Positions 1 through 3,225 of a stretch of DNA of 7,117 nucleotides are shown here, piece after piece; the first letter of the stretch is position 1; each line of letters opens with the position of its first letter. The position numbers and the translations under genes are program-made. The notes beneath the pieces were generated by a model that searched no databases, was not told the origin of the DNA, and saw nothing but the letters and a program-made list of their open reading frames with translations. Location of the stretch: contig DAOTVZ010000275.1 of the NCBI GenBank assembly GCA_034436045.1, forward strand, positions 1 to 7,117, read 5' to 3'. The stretch is from H111-94 sp034436045 (GTDB lineage: Bacteria; Chloroflexota; Ktedonobacteria; Ktedonobacterales; Ktedonobacteraceae).

Positions 1-123
1 CCGACGCCAATGCCACAACAAGCCACTCCGGCGCAGGTTGAGACGCTCTATTGCGACCAATGCGGCGCTCCTGCCCGTCCCGGTAAGCGCTTCTGTAATC
101 AGTGCGGCGCGCGCTTGCCATGA
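1..123 (+). CDS. C-terminal end of a zinc-ribbon protein (partial, 5' end outside window)
   Basis: Frame 1 is open from the first base to a TGA at 121-123, giving 40 residues of a C-terminus. The visible part has a Pro/Gln/Ala-rich linker and then two CxxC knuckles: YCDQCGAP (Cys18, Cys21) and FCNQCGARLP (Cys32, Cys35, counted from the window edge). The CxxCG...FCxxCG pattern is a classic zinc ribbon, expected to bind one Zn2+ through the four cysteines. Such ribbons often sit at either end of bacterial membrane or regulatory proteins of unrelated function, so the function of the whole protein cannot be read from this fragment. The last 25 bases overlap the 3' end of the convergent J-domain gene. 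The cysteine pattern makes this a real coding end rather than a chance frame. Confidence 0.8.
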   Translation, partial: PTPMPQQATPAQVETLYCDQCGAPARPGKRFCNQCGARLP

Positions 124-443
124 TGATCTGCCGCGTCATGGCGCGTCTGTGAATGGGCCGAACGCGCCTGCTCCTTCATTAAGTACTCGTAGGCGGCAAT
201 GATCTGTTGCATCTTGCGTGGATCACCACCACAATCGGGATGAAAGCGTTTCGCCAGTGCGCGATAACGACGCTTGATCTGCTCCGGGGTTGCATTCGGC
301 GGCAACCCCAGGAGTGCTAGCGCCTGTTGCCGCTCTACTAGAGGACGGGCTGGATTGATACCGCTCTGCCAGAAGGCGCGCGCGCCCAGGCGCATCGCAT
401 CCCACAACAAACCGATCAATGACCTTGAAGACTGCGACTTCAT
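99..443 (-). CDS. Small J-domain (DnaJ-like) co-chaperone, class C
   Basis: This gene encodes 114 residues. The J domain spans about residues 38-92. It has helix I (QALALLGLPPNATPEQIKRR), helix II with the basic YRALAKRF face, the invariant HPD tripeptide at His68-Pro69-Asp70, and helix III (MQQIIAAYEYLM). J domains dock on DnaK/Hsp70 and stimulate its ATPase; HPD is essential for this. There is no Gly/Phe region, zinc-finger or substrate-binding domain, so it is a class C (type III) J protein, not DnaJ itself. Residues 8-28 (LIGLLWDAMRLGARAFW...) are an amphipathic or weakly hydrophobic helix that might attach it to a membrane or client. The tail is His/Arg-rich and short. The ATG at 443 is preceded by GGATGAAGG about 9 bases upstream, a reasonable ribosome site. 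The 3' end overlaps the convergent zinc-ribbon gene by 25 bases. The client is unknown. Confidence 0.9.
   Translation of the reverse strand: MKSQSSRSLIGLLWDAMRLGARAFWQSGINPARPLVERQQALALLGLPPNATPEQIKRRYRALAKRFHPDCGGDPRKMQQIIAAYEYLMKEQARSAHSQTRHDAADHHGKRAPH
112..145. other. Hairpin-forming inverted repeat across the convergent gene ends
   Basis: GCCATGA (117-123) and TCATGGC (136-142) are perfect reverse complements around a 12-base loop. After a two-base bulge (TT, 115-116) the stem continues with CGC (112-114) pairing to GCG (143-145). The left arm contains the stop codon of the zinc-ribbon gene. The whole element lies inside the coding end of the J-protein gene. No T-tract follows on either strand, so it is not a textbook intrinsic terminator. 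It could still slow transcription between converging genes, or be chance in GC-rich coding DNA. Confidence 0.35.
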
Positions 444-487
444 GGTGGCTAACCTTCATCCCACTCTTTACACGCTCTTTCCCTAAT

Positions 488-493
488 ACTATA
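488..493 (-). promoter_or_regulatory. Candidate -10 element of the J-protein gene
   Basis: Read on the minus strand, 493-488 is TATAGT, one mismatch from TATAAT. It is placed so that transcription would start near 481, about 38 bases before the ATG at 443. The matching -35 position (around 511-516, TTTCAT) is poor. The 7-bp inverted repeat at 495-515 fills the spacer, which suggests a regulated rather than a strong constitutive promoter, but this is inference. Confidence 0.35.
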
Positions 494-494
494 C

Positions 495-515
495 TTCATT
501 TCGCACCAAAATGAA
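495..515. repeat. 7-7-7 inverted repeat, possible operator
   Basis: TTCATTT (495-501) and AAATGAA (509-515) are perfect reverse complements separated by seven bases (CGCACCA). The centre-to-centre distance of 14 bases is a little over one helical turn. It abuts the candidate -10 of the leftward J-protein gene at 488-493, the position expected for a repressor operator. No regulator gene is adjacent, so the binding protein, if any, is unknown. Confidence 0.35.
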
Positions 516-658
516 ACGGTACCTATTTTTCATCCGTGAATAAAGAACACAACGCATGAACATTGCGCACATTCACATTTCTGAGATATCATTTTTCGCT
601 TCCTTGTTTTATACTATGTAGTGGTAGCTCTTCGATAAAATTGTAGCACCCATCTATC

Positions 659-663
659 AGGAG
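659..663 (+). promoter_or_regulatory. Ribosome binding site of the BrkB-family gene
   Basis: AGGAG at 659-663 lies nine bases before the ATG at 673. It fixes that start codon. Confidence 0.75.
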
Positions 664-672
664 TTAAGCATC

Positions 673-1914
673 ATGCCAGCCCAACAAATGTCGCCCACCA
701 CACAAGAACGCTTGCCCACAAATGGTACCCCTTCTTCCGCCCTGGCAAACGCCGAAAAAAACGCCAGACCCTTGCTGCGCTTCTACACAAAATTTAATAA
801 CGATTGGGTCATGAACTTCGCCGGTATGCTGGCTTACAATCTGCTTATGTCCATCTTCCCCATCGCGCTGGCCATTCTCGCCATCACCGGCCTCATTCTC
901 GGCTCCCATCTCGATACATCCATCATTCATGCTATCCAGCAGGTATTGCCAAAAGCAGTCTCTGCCGATGTCATTAACAGTATCATCAAAAAAGTCTATA
1001 GTATCTCCGGCATCATTGGCATTATCTCAGTCATTCTGGCTATCTTCTTCGGCTCACGCCTCTTCGTCACTATCCAGAACTGCTTCTCCATTATCTACCA
1101 TGTCCGTCCACGCACCGCCATGATGCAAAATATTACAGCTATCTTAATGCTCCTACTCTTCATCATCCTTATTCCCGTGATGATAGCTGCATCGGGTGGC
1201 CCAACATTAGTGCTCTCGATTCTGCAAAAGACGCCCTTACAAGCCATCACACATATCGGCACTCTTCTCTATATAGCAGGCATTGCTGGTGGTCTGCTGG
1301 CCGCCTTCATCCTGTTTGAAGTCATATACCTCGTGATGCCTAATCAGCGCATCAGTTTCAGCCGTAGCTGGCCCGGTGCCCTGATCGCGGCAATCGCACT
1401 TGAACTATACCTGCTCTTCTTCCCATACTACGCCAGCCATTTCCTGGGCGGCTATGCTGGTCAGGTTGGCTTTGCCATCATCCTCCTGGTCTTTTTCTAC
1501 TACTTCGCGGTGATCCTGCTCGTTGGAGCCGAGGTCAACGCCTTCTTTTCAGAGCATGTACAACCTTTGCCCTACGATCTAGCGACCTTCCTCACAACAA
1601 TGACAGGTACATTGAATAAAGACCGTCCCGTGGCGGAATCTGCCTCACACATTGATCCCAAATCTGCTAATCCAGCCGAGCAGACATATACTGTTGCGGC
1701 AATGGCACAAATCTCGCCAGACACAGTGCAAACGAGGAAATCTGCACGCACCCTTTTCCAACGCCGCAACAAACAAAATGCCGCCAAAGAACAATCAGTC
1801 GCAACAAGAGAGGCAAAAAAGAGCAGAACACTTACAACGGTGCTTGAAGTAGTACTTGGTTCAGCCCTGGCGCTCGCCATCGAACTGCTACGCCAAAGAC
1901 GCCATAGCTATTAA
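673..1914 (+). CDS. YihY/virulence factor BrkB family inner-membrane protein
   Basis: This gene encodes 413 residues. A polar N-terminal tail (1-33) leads into the family core. It opens with FYTKFNNDW and then the first membrane helix, NFAGMLAYNLLMSIFPI (47-76). Further hydrophobic segments lie at about 112-132, 153-173, 198-222, 234-258 and 266-288, giving six in all. The last ends in the conserved GAEVNAFF. This layout matches the YihY/BrkB family, once mislabelled RNase BN. Its members are polytopic membrane proteins of unsettled function, with roles proposed in serum resistance and transport. The core ends near residue 300, where many family members stop. Here a further ~110 residues follow: a polar, Arg/Lys-rich stretch and a final helix (VLEVVLGSALALAIELL) ending in RQRRHSY. 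The tail should be cytoplasmic if the family topology holds. The gene appears monocistronic, with good upstream AGGAG, and converges on the next gene with a 26-base gap. Confidence 0.9.
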   Translation: MPAQQMSPTTQERLPTNGTPSSALANAEKNARPLLRFYTKFNNDWVMNFAGMLAYNLLMSIFPIALAILAITGLILGSHLDTSIIHAIQQVLPKAVSADVINSIIKKVYSISGIIGIISVILAIFFGSRLFVTIQNCFSIIYHVRPRTAMMQNITAILMLLLFIILIPVMIAASGGPTLVLSILQKTPLQAITHIGTLLYIAGIAGGLLAAFILFEVIYLVMPNQRISFSRSWPGALIAAIALELYLLFFPYYASHFLGGYAGQVGFAIILLVFFYYFAVILLVGAEVNAFFSEHVQPLPYDLATFLTTMTGTLNKDRPVAESASHIDPKSANPAEQTYTVAAMAQISPDTVQTRKSARTLFQRRNKQNAAKEQSVATREAKKSRTLTTVLEVVLGSALALAIELLRQRRHSY

Positions 1915-1940
1915 GATTAGCAGAAGCGATGCCGCCGGTC

Positions 1941-2795
1941 TTAGAGATGGGGGAGATGAATAAGGTGCAGGCGCTCAACCACCTCTCCGGCAACATCATT
2001 GTGATGCAAACCCTCCACTATAATCCCCGCGCCGATAGCAGCCTCAAAGTCATCCTGTTCGGCAGTGGAAGTCGGAAAGAGATAACAGGGATAGAGGTCA
2101 CTCAGGCGAGTCACAATTTCATCGTGCAGCCAGCGCATACCGGCAGGTTGCTTATGGGTTAGTAACACAATATCCTCACAGTGATGAATCGCCATTAAAC
2201 CCGCCAGGTCCTGACTCAGCCCCTCCCAAAAAGCCGCTTCGACCAACTGACGCACCTCGTCATCTGCTGTCTCTTGATAGAGTGCCTCGTGTAAGGGACG
2301 CGCGATCCCATCGACTATCTGCCCTTCCTGGATCACTACAATATTCCTGCTCTTCTCATCGATACTGAGAAACAAAAAACGTATCTCCGGCCATGCCGCT
2401 TCCTGCAAACGTAAACGATACAGAAGTGTAGCAGTGCTACACAGTACACCTGCTGTACCCATATGGGCACGATTCAGCTTACGATAGCGAGGAATACTGG
2501 CCAGTTCCCTCACCTCAGGAAGACGATAGCTGGTCAGGTTCATTGCTTTGATAGCCTCTATCGTGCCTCTCACCTCCTCTATTTCATCTGCCTCAGCACC
2601 CTGTACTCGACAATCGTGACCATGCTGAATAGCAACTGCTATCACCGGTTCAGGATAACAGGCACAGATACCCTCAACGTAGCCACGCACATCCTCCGCA
2701 TGCGCAAATGCCTTCGTCTCTATCGGCACCAGATGTTCTAGCAGCGCTGTGCGCCATACCGCTACCCCGTATTCAATGCCAAGACTTAATGCCAT
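1941..2795 (-). CDS. DUF1464-like predicted acyl/sugar-kinase-fold (ASKHA) protein
   Basis: This gene encodes 284 residues from the ATG at 2795. Several blocks recall DUF1464, a family annotated as predicted butyrate kinases in the ASKHA (actin/sugar kinase/acetate kinase) superfamily. They are an N-terminal strand-turn LGIEYGVAVWR (5-15) in the place of the phosphate-1 loop, RKLNRAHMGTAG (105-116) resembling the family's R-K-x-N-R-x-D-M-G-T-A block, FLSIDEKSRNIVVIQEGQIVDG (in the middle), and AAFWEGL plus FEAAIGAGIIVEGL (250 onward) in the C-terminal half. The usual acidic residue before MGTA is His111 here, and the first loop lacks the usual DxGT. Catalysis is therefore doubtful and it may be a binding or sensing protein. 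No signal peptide or membrane helix is present. A GTG at 2801 in the same frame is rejected as the start because the Shine-Dalgarno AGGAG overlaps it. Assignment is from remembered motifs, so moderate certainty. Confidence 0.7.
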   Translation of the reverse strand: MALSLGIEYGVAVWRTALLEHLVPIETKAFAHAEDVRGYVEGICACYPEPVIAVAIQHGHDCRVQGAEADEIEEVRGTIEAIKAMNLTSYRLPEVRELASIPRYRKLNRAHMGTAGVLCSTATLLYRLRLQEAAWPEIRFLFLSIDEKSRNIVVIQEGQIVDGIARPLHEALYQETADDEVRQLVEAAFWEGLSQDLAGLMAIHHCEDIVLLTHKQPAGMRWLHDEIVTRLSDLYPCYLFPTSTAEQDDFEAAIGAGIIVEGLHHNDVAGEVVERLHLIHLPHL

Positions 2796-2800
2796 GATCA

Positions 2801-2805
2801 CTCCT
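2801..2805 (-). promoter_or_regulatory. Ribosome binding site that decides the DUF1464-like start
   Basis: Minus-strand AGGAG at 2805-2801 is five bases before the ATG at 2795-2793. It overlaps the in-frame GTG at 2801-2799, so translation should begin at the ATG, two codons later than the longest frame. Confidence 0.75.
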
Positions 2806-2837
2806 CACTCTTCATCTTTTCCTTCACCAGATGAGTC

Positions 2838-2865
2838 CGTATATAAAAAGCAACCTTGCTAGCAA
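2838..2865 (-). promoter_or_regulatory. Candidate promoter of the DUF1464-like gene
   Basis: On the minus strand, TTGCTA (2865-2860) and TATACG (2843-2838) are separated by 16 bases, a fair sigma-70-type arrangement. Transcription would start near 2831, giving a leader of about 36 bases before the ATG at 2795. The -35 element is half of a perfect palindrome. Confidence 0.45.
2850..2865. repeat. Perfect palindrome TTGCTAGCAA with an overlapping inverted repeat
   Basis: TTGCTAGCAA (2856-2865) is its own reverse complement. It overlaps GCAA-CC-TTGC (2850-2859), so the same half-site (TTGC/GCAA) occurs three times in 16 bases. The cluster covers the -35 box of the leftward promoter, which is where a repressor or activator would act. 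No regulator gene is visible nearby. Confidence 0.45.
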
Positions 2866-3083
2866 CTGCCTTTTACCATTGCATTGTAACGCGCTTTCTC
2901 TGCCCTTGTCTATTATGCAGTACAATCGGTTATCGCGTCTCCAGGGCGAGCGCAAGGCATCACACTTAAAATGATATATTACATTTTTCACCTATTTTAT
3001 ATTGTAAAGACGATGTCTTGCACTTGCCCTGCTCACCACGCATCATGCAAAAACTAAATGTTTACCCCCCTCACCTCGCTTCC

Positions 3084-3113
3084 TTGACGCCTCCCCCGTC
3101 CATCTGATACACT
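3084..3113 (+). promoter_or_regulatory. Candidate promoter of the sensor kinase gene
   Basis: TTGACG (3084-3089) and TACACT (3108-3113) are 18 bases apart. This is the best sigma-70-type match seen in the window. Transcription would begin near 3120, leaving a leader of about 105 bases before the ATG at 3226. That leader contains the inverted repeat at 3139-3160. A second TTGACT (3114-3119) lacks a good partner. Confidence 0.5.
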
Positions 3114-3138
3114 TTGACTCAATCATACATCCTATTTG

Positions 3139-3160
3139 AGATATTTTCATCCAAATATCT
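3139..3160 (+). repeat. Perfect 8-bp inverted repeat in the kinase leader
   Basis: AGATATTT (3139-3146) and AAATATCT (3153-3160) are exact reverse complements around TCATCC. The repeat lies about 20-40 bases downstream of the predicted transcription start and 66 bases before the ATG. As DNA it fits a dimeric regulator's operator; as RNA it is an AU-rich, rather weak stem-loop. There is no T-tract, so it is not a terminator. Its presence argues that this stretch is untranslated leader rather than the start of the coding frame. Confidence 0.5.
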
Positions 3161-3214
3161 TTACAAAGTCCAGTGATGGGTCTACACTCAGGATGTGTAT
3201 CCCTATATCTACCA

Positions 3215-3222
3215 GAGAGGTG
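3215..3222 (+). promoter_or_regulatory. Ribosome binding site that decides the sensor kinase start
   Basis: GAGAGGTG (3215-3222) is close to the consensus AGGAGGTG and sits just before the ATG at 3226. The longer frame beginning with TTG at 3136, and the ATG at 3193, lack comparable sites at proper spacing. Confidence 0.65.
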
Positions 3223-3225
3223 TAT

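Larger units (their letters stand above)
444..672. promoter_or_regulatory. Divergent intergenic region between the J-protein gene and the BrkB-family gene
   Basis: This AT-rich, 229-base gap separates two genes transcribed away from each other and so should hold both promoters. No convincing small ORF or RNA gene was seen in it. For the rightward gene, two weak -10 candidates are visible: TATCAT at 587-592 (TTGCGC at 563-568 is 18 bases upstream) and TATACT at 610-615 without a good -35. Neither can be chosen from sequence alone. The leftward promoter and inverted repeat are listed separately. Confidence 0.6.
2796..3225. promoter_or_regulatory. Long divergent intergenic region upstream of the sensor kinase
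   Basis: These ~430 bases separate two genes transcribed outward. They hold the leftward promoter with a 10-bp palindrome (around 2838-2865), a rightward promoter (3084-3113) and a leader hairpin (3139-3160), all listed separately. The middle (about 2870-3080) is AT-rich between 2970 and 3006. It also contains a small inverted repeat, AAGAC-GAT-GTCTT (3007-3019). No tRNA, riboswitch or small ORF could be supported in that middle part. Confidence 0.6.

Noticed and set aside
444..672. CIRCE/HrcA heat-shock element upstream of the J-protein gene
   Set aside because: The inverted repeat present (TTCATTT/AAATGAA) does not match CIRCE arms or spacing.
1912..1943. Inverted repeat TAAGA/TCTTA between the BrkB-family and DUF1464-like genes as a bidirectional terminator
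   Set aside because: Only five A/T-rich pairs around a 22-base loop and no T-tract; too weak to call.
3136..3225. N-terminal extension of the kinase from a TTG start
   Set aside because: No Shine-Dalgarno at proper spacing, non-domain sequence, overlap with an inverted repeat, and a strong ribosome site before ATG 3226.
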